Part shown: positions 8,757-19,085 of the stretch, one piece after another
Position numbering within the stretch: position 1 is the first letter of the stretch
Layout of the letters: each line of letters begins with the position of its first letter
Source: Ohtaekwangia sp966211525
Lineage (GTDB): Bacteria; Bacteroidota; Bacteroidia; Cytophagales; Cyclobacteriaceae
Reading direction: 5' to 3'
NCBI GenBank assembly: GCA_966211525.1
Contig: CBIHOZ010000005.1
Coordinates: 1 to 64,000, forward strand
DNA: 64,000 nt
Made by a program: the position numbers and the translations under genes
Notes under the pieces: model-generated
What the model was told of the DNA's origin: nothing
What the model saw: only the letters and a program-made list of their open reading frames with translations
Databases searched by the model: none

Positions 8757-11700
8757 TTAAAAATTTACTTTCACATTAAACCCGATGTCTCTTGTAGTAG
8801 GAATGTTGAATGATTCAATCCCCTGCAGGTTGCCTACCCCTACTCCTTGTTCAGGATCAAAGTATTTAGCTTTGTTCACGATGAAGAACAGGTTTCTTCC
8901 TACAATCGAGAAGTTTACACCCGTAATCGGGCCGTTTCCTAGAATCTTCTTCGGCACTGAATATCCGAGTACCAATTCTCTCAACCGAACGTTGGTAGCA
9001 CTGAATACAAAATCTTCAGCAGATCTTGGGTCTCGGCCTGCCACTTGTGTCCAATAAGTTTCTGCAGTAATGGAAGTTGTATTTGGCGTGGAGGATATTA
9101 TGCTTCCATCAAGACCACGTGTAACAACATCCCCTTCTACCACAAAGCCATCTTTTCGTCCCTTTAATGTTATATCGCTTGCTCCAATACCCGCCAGTTT
9201 TGCCTGGGTATAGGAGATTACTTTACCTCCGAACCTTGCATCGATCAGGAAGCTAAGAGAAAAATCTTTGTACGACAATCTATTTTGTATACCACCCAAC
9301 CAGCTCGGATTGAAGTTACCTGCTTTGATATCAAAACCTGAAGTGAATTCCGGCAAACCTGTCACTCCATCGACAAAGATCGTTCCATCCACTGCTCGCT
9401 CAAAGCCTCTGATGTAAAGATCCCCGTATCCTCCTCCTTCTTTAATAAGGGTTTGAGCTAATCGTTCGTATCCCGTTGTGATCGACAATTCCTTACGACC
9501 CTCCATGATGCTAAGTACTTTCGTTCTATAGCTTGAGTAGTTGAAGGTTACATCCCATTTGAAGGCAGCGGTTTCAACAACACCTGCATTCAACACTACT
9601 TCAATCCCTTTGTTCTGAATTGAACCACCGTTCACTACCTCAGTGGCAAACCCGGAGGATTCCGGCACATTTATAGTAAAGATTTGGTTCTTAGTCTTGG
9701 TCTCGTACAAGGTAACATCTAAGCCAATCCGGTTATTCAAAAATCTTGCATCTAGTCCAAACTCGTTTGAGCTAGAGATTTCCGGCTTAAGCGTTTGACT
9801 ATTTTTCACAGTTGATGATTGTACAACACCACCATCAACACCGTAGTAAAAAAGCTGTTGACTTAATCGATACGGCTCTGTATCGTTACCCACAGAAGCA
9901 TGCGAAGCTCTTACTTTTAAATACGTCAGTACATTAGATTCAACGTTAAGCATATCGGTCAATACTCCGGAAAGACCTACTGATGGATAGAAATAAGATC
10001 TATTATTAGGAGGCAAAGCGGAAGACCAGTCATTACGGCCGGTAACATCCAGGAATAATACATCTTTGTAACCTAACTGCGCAAAACCATAAAGTGAGTT
10101 AATGCGCTTTTCATAAGGATCTAAAGTTGAGGTAATAGTAGAAAGATTGCTTATTGCAAAAAAGTTTCTCTTACTCAATGTACCACTTGTACTTAACGTA
10201 GATCGTTTCTGCATAAGCGAGTTACCACCGGCACTTACATTAACAGATAAACCTCCAAACTTCTTGTTGTAAGCCAAAAGGAAATCTGAGTTCAACTCAC
10301 GCGTAGTTCCTTTTGATTGTGAATAGCTACCGAGATCATTAGCAATAACAGAAATGGATGCGTACCGGGAAACATCGGTTGAAAGCGCTGACTGATCAAG
10401 TCCTGAGCGAACCTGTAAGCTGAGAGCTTCTGTAAAATTATACTTCAATGATGCAAATCCGATAAATCTGCTTTGCTCATCTGTTCTCAGGTTTCTGTGC
10501 GCAAGCCAGGCCGGGTTTTCCATTACGCCACCGATAGAGTTTGGATTCGGCCAGTTATACTGTATCTGTCCTGCGTCATCTATATATTGATATTGCTTGT
10601 ATTGGCTATACGGCATACTTCTCGGCATTGTATAGGCACCTTCACCTACTGATCCTTCACCGGTGTTCAAAGCATTGTCGATTTCCTGGTAGATATAGTT
10701 TGTCTTTACATCCAGTTTCAACTTGCTGCTAAGATCGCTGGTAATTCTTAAATTCAGGTTATGTCTGTTCAGCTCGTTGCCAGGTACAATACCCTCTGAA
10801 GTAGTATTGGTATAGGAAAAATATCCTTGTGTAGTCTGACTTCCCATTGACGCAGATATAGTCTTAGACCAGTTATACCCTGTCTTAAAAAAGTCCATGC
10901 CATTGTTTGGCTGCGCGGTAAGTGCATAGGTTGCTGGTCCTGCGTAATTAGGATTGAACGACAGTTGCCATGCCGGTACTTGCTGACCAGTCATTTCAGG
11001 TCCCCAGCTATTGCGTGATGTAGGATCGTACACACCACCACCACCTTGTCCATATGTATTCTGAAGATTCAGCAGGTTATACGCTTTGGAGAACATCAGA
11101 TTTGATGAAACAGATATATTGGTTTTCTGTCCGGGTGTACCTTTTTTAGTGGTGATGATGATAACCCCGTTACTCGCACGTGTTCCATAGAGTGCTGCTG
11201 CAGACGGACCTTTCAATACAGAAATTGAAGCAATGTCCTCCGGGTTGATACTGGATATACCACTGAAGCTGGTCGTTCCCCCTATATCTGCTGATGGTGT
11301 AGAAGCCACGTTGTTATCCATAGGCACACCATCAATAACGAAAAGCGGCTGGTTGTTTCCAGTCAGGGAGCGGTTACCGCGAAGGGTAATTCTTGACGAG
11401 CTGCCAACACCGTTACCGGTAGTTGAGAAGCTCAACCCTGCTACTTTTCCTGACAGGGAGTTCGCCACGTTTAACGAGCGTGCTTCTGAAAGCTCATTCG
11501 TTCCAACCATCTGTGCTGAATACGTTATAGCTTTTTTATCGCGTTCCAAACCAAAAGCTGTAACTACCACTTCACCAAGCTGAGATATATCTTCAGTCAA
11601 CACAACATCCACAGTAGTCTGATTGTTAACGGGCACCTCCTGCGGTGCGTAACCTATAAAAGAGAAAACGAGCGTAGCAGTACTGCCGGCATTTATAGTA

Positions 11701-11900
11701 TATTTTCCATCCGAGTCTGTTGAAGTTCCGATCGATGTTCCCTTCACCAACACATTTACTCCTGGCAATGGTGCTCCATCACTAGTCGAAGTAACTGTAC
11801 CACTTATCGTTCCGCTCTGACTTCGCGCTGCATAGGCGAAACAGAAACACAGGGAGAAAACCAAAAAGGCCTTCATCCTTTTCCGTAGATGTTTCATCAT
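8757..11900 (-). CDS. SusC/RagA-family TonB-linked outer-membrane transporter (locus 1)
   Basis: 1047 residues. A signal peptide (AFLVFSLCFCFAYAARSQ) is followed by a carboxypeptidase-D-like beta-sandwich (about 30-115; GTVTSTSDGAPLPGVNVLVK), the SusC signature region (LGEVVVTAFG), a TonB plug domain (about 120-240; PLFVIDGVPMDN and SISVLKGPSAAALYG) and a long 22-strand-type barrel ending FNVKVNF. It imports the ligand held by its SusD partner, powered by TonB. It lacks an STN domain, so it is not expected to signal to a FecR protein. It is the first gene of the pair and has a structured 595-base upstream region. Confidence 0.94.
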   Translation of the reverse strand: MMKHLRKRMKAFLVFSLCFCFAYAARSQSGTISGTVTSTSDGAPLPGVNVLVKGTSIGTSTDSDGKYTINAGSTATLVFSFIGYAPQEVPVNNQTTVDVVLTEDISQLGEVVVTAFGLERDKKAITYSAQMVGTNELSEARSLNVANSLSGKVAGLSFSTTGNGVGSSSRITLRGNRSLTGNNQPLFVIDGVPMDNNVASTPSADIGGTTSFSGISSINPEDIASISVLKGPSAAALYGTRASNGVIIITTKKGTPGQKTNISVSSNLMFSKAYNLLNLQNTYGQGGGGVYDPTSRNSWGPEMTGQQVPAWQLSFNPNYAGPATYALTAQPNNGMDFFKTGYNWSKTISASMGSQTTQGYFSYTNTTSEGIVPGNELNRHNLNLRITSDLSSKLKLDVKTNYIYQEIDNALNTGEGSVGEGAYTMPRSMPYSQYKQYQYIDDAGQIQYNWPNPNSIGGVMENPAWLAHRNLRTDEQSRFIGFASLKYNFTEALSLQVRSGLDQSALSTDVSRYASISVIANDLGSYSQSKGTTRELNSDFLLAYNKKFGGLSVNVSAGGNSLMQKRSTLSTSGTLSKRNFFAISNLSTITSTLDPYEKRINSLYGFAQLGYKDVLFLDVTGRNDWSSALPPNNRSYFYPSVGLSGVLTDMLNVESNVLTYLKVRASHASVGNDTEPYRLSQQLFYYGVDGGVVQSSTVKNSQTLKPEISSSNEFGLDARFLNNRIGLDVTLYETKTKNQIFTINVPESSGFATEVVNGGSIQNKGIEVVLNAGVVETAAFKWDVTFNYSSYRTKVLSIMEGRKELSITTGYERLAQTLIKEGGGYGDLYIRGFERAVDGTIFVDGVTGLPEFTSGFDIKAGNFNPSWLGGIQNRLSYKDFSLSFLIDARFGGKVISYTQAKLAGIGASDITLKGRKDGFVVEGDVVTRGLDGSIISSTPNTTSITAETYWTQVAGRDPRSAEDFVFSATNVRLRELVLGYSVPKKILGNGPITGVNFSIVGRNLFFIVNKAKYFDPEQGVGVGNLQGIESFNIPTTRDIGFNVKVNF

Positions 11901-12495
11901 AGAGTAATTATATAGTTAATTTTAAAAGGTTGAACGGTTAAAAAATTATATCGGGAGGGTGACGAATTGCGATGATATGTGCACGATTGACCCGGTGCGA
12001 CCCGAGTATAAATTCTAAATTCAGCATTAACCCAAACTAAATCATTGAACGTTAAAAAAACCTTATGAGCAGATAAGGCCTGTCGCACCGGGGCAATGGC
12101 TTGTATTATTTTTGTTCCGACATATATATATAGTGTATAGGTCAGAAACATCTGAAAACAGGTATAGGCAAATGAATTATTGTAGCAATGATCCATTCTG
12201 GTGGTTTTGCTACTAAACGGCAGGCAGCTTGAATTCTAACCCCGCTACACCAAAAAAAATTTTACTTTTTTACTAAAAACAGACAATAGAATTACAAAAG
12301 AACCGCAACCAGAAAATATTATTACACACAAAGTCAATCAGACAAAATCACATCAACAACATAAATACACTATAAAATGCTATATGCATACAATTTATAG
12401 TACCTATAAATAGGGTACGTATTATCAGCTATTGATATGATAACACATCACATGTTGTAAGTGGAAATCAAAAAAATACAGTATATAACTGACAA
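11901..12495. other. 595-base gene-free leader upstream of SusC locus 1
   Basis: No convincing gene: a 99-codon minus frame ending at 11897 has no protein-like composition. The part nearest SusC holds an 11-bp inverted repeat, CCCGGTGCGAC at 11991-12001 against GTCGCACCGGG at 12082-12092, with a small hairpin (CCTTAT/ATAAGG, 12061-12078) inside it. The far part (12240-12480) is very AT-rich. The promoter of SusC should lie here, but no exact TAnnTTTG was found. Confidence 0.45.
11991..12092 (-). repeat. Long-range inverted repeat in the SusC 5' region
   Basis: Perfect 11-bp arms (11991-12001 and 12082-12092) separated by 80 bases. If transcribed with SusC on the minus strand, they would fold a closed leader about 90 bases ahead of the start codon. 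It may be a regulatory RNA element; a protein-binding role is equally possible. Confidence 0.45.
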
Positions 12496-14094
12496 TCAAT
12501 GCACATCCCAGAAAACCCTGCCATCGCGGGTATCTTTGGAAGCAACTGCATTATAATTACTATTATATGATTTCTCGCTGGTAGGATATGTGAGGCGAGA
12601 AGGCGGCAATTCGTAGCCCGTGAGTGGCGATGTATAGAAGTGTAATTGCGGGGAGTGTGTTCTGCGTAATTCAGACCAGCTTTGAACAGCTTGCATAAAA
12701 CCGAAATGTACCCACTTCTGTGTCCATATAGCGTTGAGTCTGTCTAGTTGCGTGCCGGTATAGCGTGGTGTAACAGCGTTGGCTATAAATATAGTAATGG
12801 CTGCATCCGTGGGAGGCGTTATCTTTCTGGCGGATGATGGATTGAGGTTATTAAGATAATAATAAAACACAATAGACCTGCGGATGCCTTCGGTATATTC
12901 ATCTACAGCACTGCCCCCACCCCACCGTTCATACGCTTCTGCTTTTAGAAAATTAATTTCGGAAGCGGTTATTAATACTCCGGGCAATTTGGAGTTATAG
13001 AGAAGTGTACCGGAATCCAGTATAGCAAACTTCTCCAGGTTTATCTGCTGCTCTGTTTGCGAGTAGGTAACCGGCATACCATTATAACCGGAGTTCGGAA
13101 TAAATTGTCCGTTCATTGTTTGTCCGTACTTGTCATACAAAACAGGTATACGCAGATCCTCTACCGGCTTCAATACTTCCTCCAACATAAAATACGGAGC
13201 AGGATAATTTGTCCAATCGGTGAACGCTATATGTAAATCATCGGTATAGTTTGCAAGTGGCTGTAACAGCACATCATCGTTATCGGGGTCGTATGTACCG
13301 GCATCGCCTGGCAACGGATATATAGCAGGATTATTGAGCATCTCCGCTACTTCTGCTTTTGCGCGCGCTTCATCAACAAACGAGATCCTCATCAACAGGC
13401 GAAGACGAAGTGCATTGGCATATCGCTGCCAACGCCCGAGATCGCCATGCAGCAAAATATCCTGTGTAGCGAACACAGACTGCGTAGATAAAGACAACTG
13501 AGCCGATGAAAAGTATTCGGACGCTTCCTTCAACCCGGCAAGCAACGTGTCATATACAACGGCACCGTTATCAAAAGCCGGATATACCACTTCACCGGTC
13601 TTATTCAACAAGCCTGCCTCACTGAAAGGTATATCTCCCCACATATCAACCATCTGCGCAGTTTGCTCATATAATACTACTTTAGCAGCCTGCACAAATA
13701 CTTCCATGTTCCTTTGCTCATCTGCCGAAAGCGCAGCATACGTTTTCTCAATCTCGCGGTATAAAGCCATCACTCCCGAGCCGTTCGCACTCGGACGATA
13801 AAAATCATCCCACCGATTGTTTATATAGGTCTCGTTCTGCTGGTATACATATTCGGTATTCAGAAAGCCAACCGATTGGGTATATACGCCAATGTGCCAG
13901 TTGATAAACGTGCTCATCTCCCAATACTGAGGCCGCACGCGATTATTATTCACCATCGATGTAAAAAACTGATCGATGGTTGCGTCTGCCGTACGATCCG
14001 GATTCTCGTACCGGTCATCCAGTTCATTCTTACACGCGACACTGATCAACAGCATCAACAAACCTATACCTGCTATAACTTTTCCGCGCTTCAC
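12496..14094 (-). CDS. SusD/RagB-family outer-membrane lipoprotein (locus 2)
   Basis: 532 residues. The lipobox LISVAC puts the acylated cysteine at residue 21, followed by KNELDDRYENPDRT. Family features are TAQMVDMWGDIPFSEAG, DLGRWQRYANALRLRLLMRI and FGFMQAVQSWSELRRT near the C-terminus, all typical of the SusD-like group. It begins one base after the SusC stop, so the two are almost certainly translated together. With the STN-type SusC, the FecR gene and the divergent GH3 glycosidase it forms a regulated saccharide-uptake locus. The ligand is likely a plant-derived oligosaccharide, by inference from the GH3 enzyme only. Confidence 0.92.
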   Translation of the reverse strand: MKRGKVIAGIGLLMLLISVACKNELDDRYENPDRTADATIDQFFTSMVNNNRVRPQYWEMSTFINWHIGVYTQSVGFLNTEYVYQQNETYINNRWDDFYRPSANGSGVMALYREIEKTYAALSADEQRNMEVFVQAAKVVLYEQTAQMVDMWGDIPFSEAGLLNKTGEVVYPAFDNGAVVYDTLLAGLKEASEYFSSAQLSLSTQSVFATQDILLHGDLGRWQRYANALRLRLLMRISFVDEARAKAEVAEMLNNPAIYPLPGDAGTYDPDNDDVLLQPLANYTDDLHIAFTDWTNYPAPYFMLEEVLKPVEDLRIPVLYDKYGQTMNGQFIPNSGYNGMPVTYSQTEQQINLEKFAILDSGTLLYNSKLPGVLITASEINFLKAEAYERWGGGSAVDEYTEGIRRSIVFYYYLNNLNPSSARKITPPTDAAITIFIANAVTPRYTGTQLDRLNAIWTQKWVHFGFMQAVQSWSELRRTHSPQLHFYTSPLTGYELPPSRLTYPTSEKSYNSNYNAVASKDTRDGRVFWDVH

Positions 14095-14095
14095 C

Positions 14096-17000
14096 TTACT
14101 GTCCTTTTTTAAAACTCATATTAAGTGCAAAGCCATAACTTCGTGTGGCTGCATTCGTTCCTTCATCTATCCCCGGGTTTAACCAGTTCGTACCAAGGGT
14201 AGATTCCGGATCGAGATTCTCCAATGTGCGCCAGAAGTAAAAAAGATTTCTTCCGACAAGCGACACGCGAATATTCTGAAAATGAAGTTTACTAACCAAC
14301 TCAGCCGGTAATGAATAGCTGAGCACCGCTTCGCGCATTTTAATATAGCTATTGTCATAAATAGCCGCACGTTCATTCCACGCATTGCTTCCCCAGTCGT
14401 ATGTACTCAGGTAGTACGTAGGTGCGTCAATGACTGTCCCATTCGGAACACCATCGGTAGTTACGCCTTTCAATACAACACCATCATGATATACCATACT
14501 TCCATCGGGTGCCGCTTCGCCATGGTTGTCCAGTAAAACTTTATTGCCCGTTGAATTAATATAGTAAGGCAATCCACCCGTCTCGGCAGTACGGTAGCGC
14601 AGGGTGCTGGTATACATACCTGATCCCATACCATATTTTAGCGGAGGTGATATAATCTTGCCACCGATGCTATAATCGATCGTAAGGTCTAATCTAAAAT
14701 TCTTGTACTGTATTGCATTCACAAATCCGCCGGTTACTTTTGGCAGCATGTTTCCAGCTTTAACGTATCGCGTCTTGTCAATGATATACACGCCTTTATC
14801 GTTGATAATAAAGTTACCGTTGGCATCTGTTTTGCGTGGATATACATATATATTTCCGATCGACTCGCCTGGTTCTGCTACAACCTGTATGGCGCTTCCT
14901 TCCAAATCGCGGAATACCAGCTTATCTATACCATTTCCAAGCGAATGGACTTTAGATGAATTCAACGCTATATTTACCGTACTGGTCCAGGTGATCGATG
15001 GAGATGTAACCAACGTGTTGAGCCCTAATTCCCAACCATTGTTTTGCAACTGACCTATATTCGTCAGCATTTTACTTGCCCCTACGCTCGTAGGTAAATC
15101 GAGTTTCAGAATCTGATTCTTTATCCGGCTGGCATAGTAGGTCAGGTCAACACCAATCTTTCCCGCCCATAGTTTCGTTTCGAGTCCGAATTCTGTCTCG
15201 TACTTATTCTCGGGTTTGATCGCATTGTTACCATACAGATTACCCTGTGTTGATGCCGCTATAACAGAGCCTTGTGTTGTCTGCAACGATGTGAGGTCAT
15301 ATAGTATATTGGCTTCGTATACCGGCGGAGCATTTCCTACCACGCCATACGATCCGCGAAGTTTAGCGTATGAAATAAATGCGGGCAGCGTTACAGCTTC
15401 TGACAAAACGAAACCGCTGTTAACAGAAGGATAAAAATACCGGTTATTGCCGGGCGCCAATGTTGATGAATATTCCTGTCGTGCAGTACCTTCCATGAAG
15501 AGGAAATCTTTATAGTTCAGATTAACCACGCCCAGAAAAGCATACTTCAAAATAAGCGACTGTGTCTCGGTAGCAATCTTGGTAGCGTTATAGGAGTTGT
15601 TCAAGCTGAACCAATTCTCTACGGCCAATCCTCCGCTTGTAGCCGTAGCATGATCGCGATAGTGTTCATCGCGTAATTGAAAACCACCGTTGATTGAAAA
15701 AGAAAAATCGGATGAAACAGTTTTATTATAGGTTAACAACGCATCGGTATATAAAATGGAATATCGTCCATTGGACACACTATACGAACCGGTACTGCTA
15801 TTTACATTAAACATTGTGGGATACTCGTTGTATCCTTTTCCTTTAATAGACAAGCTCGTAAAGTCATTACCGATCTTCCCGCGAAAGTGCAGGTTGGGTG
15901 TAATCTCATAATAAAGCGTGACACTGGAGATAAGTCGGTTCTGATTTTCATCTTCGCTATCACGAAGCTGCTTCCAGAAAAAATTCATTACTTCATAGCC
16001 TCGCGGTGTTGTGAAATATAGTGCCTCAGCAGGATCGCGCTGTGACTGATCGTACGGTACCCATTTATACCCTTTCGTTGTTTTATACTTCTCGCGCAAC
16101 AACGACATATCTTCTGCCCTGCTGAAAAATCCGTCCCAGCTTGAGGTGATGCGATTAATCTTCAACGGACGATTGTGCACACGGCTATTGGAATAATTCA
16201 ACACAACATCGGCCGAAAGGCGATCTGATATTTTAATATAGTTATTCAGGTTAAACGTATTGCGCTGCAGTTTACCACCTACCTGTATACCGGCATAATC
16301 ATTTCGTGAATAAGAAAATCTATAAGCAACTCTTTCAGTTCTATTACTGATGGCGGCATTGAACAACGAATTATACCCTTGTCTGTAAAAATCTTTATAG
16401 TTATTTGGTTGAGGACTATATTTTCGTTTTGTACCATCCCACCACATTACTTCTTCGCCATTCATCTTCGGTCCGAATTGCGCGTACGATTCAAACAACG
16501 GACGTTTTGTTTCCGCTTCACCATCCTGATCCAGGTCCACCGGAACCCACCCGGAAGCATCCGCACCGAGCGATATATTTCGGTCGCGATCAAAACCCGG
16601 ACCGTATATATTTTGATAATGCGGGGTGAATGCAACCTGTTCAACACTGGCGGTATATCCGATCTCCACTCCGAGCCCCGCTTTCTTATCACCTTTCTTC
16701 GTGGTGATCACAACCACACCATTGGCAGCATCAGATCCATATAGCGCTGTAGCCCCTGCACCTTTCAATACCGATATCGTTTCAATATCTGAAGGGTTTA
16801 TATCGAGTATACCATTACCGCGAATGCGTGCATCGGTATAGTAGTCGGTGTTGTTTATACCAAGTGCGCCTTTCTCGTTCCCGTCACGCATCAATACGCC
16901 ATCCACTATATATAGCGGCTGTGCATTGTAATTCAGTGAATTTAAACCGCGCACCTGTATGGTAACAGCACTCGTGGCACCACCTGGAGCGGTGCGTATT

Positions 17001-17782
17001 CTTACACCGGGAGCTTTGCCATACATGGCTGATACTACATTGGTATTTCCGGCTTGTGTAATCTGAGACGAGTTGATCGTGCTCACCGAATAGCCCAGCG
17101 CCTTTTGATTTTTACCAATGCCCAATGCGGTAATAACGACTTCCGAAAGCTGCGAAAGGTTTTCCGTCAGTACAACGTCTACATGTTTTTCACCGGTATA
17201 GGAAACTTCCTTCACCATATACCCGATATGTGAGAATACAAGTATATTCTGATCGTCCTGAGGGAAGCTGATGGAGTAATTGCCATCTATATCTGTCAAC
17301 GTGCCGACACCTTCTTCTTTCAAAAATATACTCGCGCCCGTAATACCCTCACCAAACTGGTTCGTTACGCGTCCGGCTATAGTAAGCGTAGCTTTTGCTG
17401 CAGTTGCCGGGCGCTCACGTTTCGGATATATAACATAGATGGTTTGATCTACACCCTCTACCCGTTTATACTCCAGGTTGTGGGGGGCCAGTATTTCGGT
17501 GAGGTATACTTCCAGCGGTTTACTTTCATTTGCCGTATAGGAGACAAATTTATTCTCCAGGAAGTCTTTCTGATAGGCAAAGCTTACGTGATTACGTTCT
17601 TCAAGTTTACGCAACACATCGGCTAGCGGAATTGGTTTTTCAATGGAACGATTCAGGAAAGACTTTTTTGCAGCCGATTGATTTTTTATAGCTGCGTCCT
17701 GTGCATAGATATAGCCAACCATGCTGAAGCATGCGATAAAAGCAAAATACGCTTTCATCACTTTTTGTGGTTGGCGGCTCAT
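14096..17782 (-). CDS. SusC-family TonB-linked transporter with STN signalling domain (locus 2)
   Basis: 1228 residues, longer than its two relatives here because of an extra N-terminal domain. Order: signal peptide (AYFAFIACFSMVGYIYAQ), STN domain (about 50-120; PLADVLRKLEERNHVSFAYQ), carboxypeptidase-like sandwich (about 128-210; AGRVTNQFGEGITGASIFLK), plug (about 215-345; PLYIVDGVLM and SVLKGAGATALYGSDAANG) and barrel ending FALNMSFKKGQ. STN domains contact FecR-type anti-sigma factors in the periplasm, so this protein both imports its ligand and reports its presence. The FecR gene lies 64 bases upstream. The start could also be Met9 (MKAYFAF). Confidence 0.94.
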   Translation of the reverse strand: MSRQPQKVMKAYFAFIACFSMVGYIYAQDAAIKNQSAAKKSFLNRSIEKPIPLADVLRKLEERNHVSFAYQKDFLENKFVSYTANESKPLEVYLTEILAPHNLEYKRVEGVDQTIYVIYPKRERPATAAKATLTIAGRVTNQFGEGITGASIFLKEEGVGTLTDIDGNYSISFPQDDQNILVFSHIGYMVKEVSYTGEKHVDVVLTENLSQLSEVVITALGIGKNQKALGYSVSTINSSQITQAGNTNVVSAMYGKAPGVRIRTAPGGATSAVTIQVRGLNSLNYNAQPLYIVDGVLMRDGNEKGALGINNTDYYTDARIRGNGILDINPSDIETISVLKGAGATALYGSDAANGVVVITTKKGDKKAGLGVEIGYTASVEQVAFTPHYQNIYGPGFDRDRNISLGADASGWVPVDLDQDGEAETKRPLFESYAQFGPKMNGEEVMWWDGTKRKYSPQPNNYKDFYRQGYNSLFNAAISNRTERVAYRFSYSRNDYAGIQVGGKLQRNTFNLNNYIKISDRLSADVVLNYSNSRVHNRPLKINRITSSWDGFFSRAEDMSLLREKYKTTKGYKWVPYDQSQRDPAEALYFTTPRGYEVMNFFWKQLRDSEDENQNRLISSVTLYYEITPNLHFRGKIGNDFTSLSIKGKGYNEYPTMFNVNSSTGSYSVSNGRYSILYTDALLTYNKTVSSDFSFSINGGFQLRDEHYRDHATATSGGLAVENWFSLNNSYNATKIATETQSLILKYAFLGVVNLNYKDFLFMEGTARQEYSSTLAPGNNRYFYPSVNSGFVLSEAVTLPAFISYAKLRGSYGVVGNAPPVYEANILYDLTSLQTTQGSVIAASTQGNLYGNNAIKPENKYETEFGLETKLWAGKIGVDLTYYASRIKNQILKLDLPTSVGASKMLTNIGQLQNNGWELGLNTLVTSPSITWTSTVNIALNSSKVHSLGNGIDKLVFRDLEGSAIQVVAEPGESIGNIYVYPRKTDANGNFIINDKGVYIIDKTRYVKAGNMLPKVTGGFVNAIQYKNFRLDLTIDYSIGGKIISPPLKYGMGSGMYTSTLRYRTAETGGLPYYINSTGNKVLLDNHGEAAPDGSMVYHDGVVLKGVTTDGVPNGTVIDAPTYYLSTYDWGSNAWNERAAIYDNSYIKMREAVLSYSLPAELVSKLHFQNIRVSLVGRNLFYFWRTLENLDPESTLGTNWLNPGIDEGTNAATRSYGFALNMSFKKGQ

Positions 17783-17846
17783 AGGATAAAGGTTTACCTA
17801 TAGGATTTGGCGACTGGATAGAGAAAACCTATTCCACCAAAGGTAA

Positions 17847-18845
17847 TCAATCCTGATGATTGGGGCTTATAACGATCTGCTTTTTATTTTGCTCGATTTG
17901 AACATCTAATATTTCGCCAAGTACCTGTAAGAGAACATCTACACTTTTACGGGATATCTTCGCTGTTACGCGCTTGTCCATCAATGCAGATTCCGTTACA
18001 TGTACCTCTACTCCGAAGTTATCTTCAATATCCTGAATGATTCCGGAGAGTGGAGTATCATTATAGATGAAGAGATTATTTTTCCACGCCAGTGTACGCT
18101 CGGCTTTTGTATCGCGCGTAAGCGTTACAGCGCGTGTGTCGCTGAACGTTGCAAGATCGCCAGGCCGTAGTGTCATGTTTTCGCTCGCGGTTTGCAACGC
18201 TATCTTTCCGGATTGCAGATATACCGATGCATTTCCTTGGCGTGTATTCACGTTGAATTCTGTACCGAGTACCTGTACGGAAAATTTTTCAGCTGCCTCT
18301 ACAACAAACTCTTTATCGTCATGCGTGTGTACTACATCAAAGAATGCTTCTCCTGTAAGCGACACTTTTCGTTTCGATCCTGTCCAATCGTTTTTATATA
18401 CCAGCTGTGAATTAGCGTTCAGCGTAACGCGCGATCCATCCGGAAGTATAAATTCTTTTATTTCACCGAAAGCAGTTTTATAGGCAACGTCAGGTTGTTG
18501 TGCAGGCCATAAAACATATATAGCAGCCAGCACAGCTGTCGCAATCACAGCGGCTGCGAGACCTTTATAATTCCGTGTGCTCCGTGTTTGTTGTACCGGT
18601 TGCTGTTCTGCATTTTCCCGTATCTTCTCCCACACATCCAGGAAAGCTGTAGTTACCTCGTTGTCTGTGCGCAAGCCAGCGAGTTTAACGAGATGTATAG
18701 CCTTGTGAATATCTTCTTCCCGGTGAGGGTTGTTTTCAAGCCATCGGCTCCAGAATTGAATAGTCTCATCGTCCGGGCTCAAAACCCATCGCCTAAAACT
18801 ATCGTCTAATGCAAGATCCTCGGCAGAATAATTACTATAACGCAT
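17847..18845 (-). CDS. FecR-family anti-sigma factor
   Basis: 332 residues. An N-terminal cytoplasmic part (about 1-92; FRRWVLSPDDETIQFWSRWL) would hold the sigma factor. One membrane helix follows at about 95-113 (GLAAAVIATAVLAAIYVLW). The periplasmic FecR domain spans about 122-220 (EFILPDGSRVTLNANSQLVY, VSLTGEAFFDV), and a DUF4974-type domain of STN-like fold about 255-325. The family relays ligand binding at an STN-bearing SusC to an ECF sigma factor. Here SusC and SusD follow downstream, but the usual sigma gene is missing: upstream is the divergent GH3 gene. The sigma partner must be encoded elsewhere. Confidence 0.9.
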   Translation of the reverse strand: MRYSNYSAEDLALDDSFRRWVLSPDDETIQFWSRWLENNPHREEDIHKAIHLVKLAGLRTDNEVTTAFLDVWEKIRENAEQQPVQQTRSTRNYKGLAAAVIATAVLAAIYVLWPAQQPDVAYKTAFGEIKEFILPDGSRVTLNANSQLVYKNDWTGSKRKVSLTGEAFFDVVHTHDDKEFVVEAAEKFSVQVLGTEFNVNTRQGNASVYLQSGKIALQTASENMTLRPGDLATFSDTRAVTLTRDTKAERTLAWKNNLFIYNDTPLSGIIQDIEDNFGVEVHVTESALMDKRVTAKISRKSVDVLLQVLGEILDVQIEQNKKQIVISPNHQD

Positions 18846-19085
18846 CTAAATAAATCTATCGATCCCTTAAATTTAACAATGATAATTGTATATCCATACA
18901 GGAATGGAACATACTCCAAGTTATTCTGCTCTATACTCTGGAATCTCTTAAACGACTGTCTTCCGGAAATCTACTCTTAACAACCGCAGAAAAAAGAATA
19001 AAAAAAATTTTCCATGTCGCATGTCCCATTAAAATGATTTACTGTCAATATTTGAACTGTCAAATCAATTTAACCCGGTTCTGTC
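18846..19085. promoter_or_regulatory. Divergent promoter region between FecR and the GH3 gene
   Basis: 240 AT-rich bases between two divergent genes, so it must hold both promoters. AATATTTG (19047-19054) is one base off the TAnnTTTG element on the GH3 side. No clear partner element or palindrome was found. Confidence 0.35.

Noticed and set aside
11897..12196. 99-codon minus-strand frame upstream of SusC locus 1
   Set aside because: Its composition is not protein-like, it ends inside the SusC start region and it covers the structured leader.
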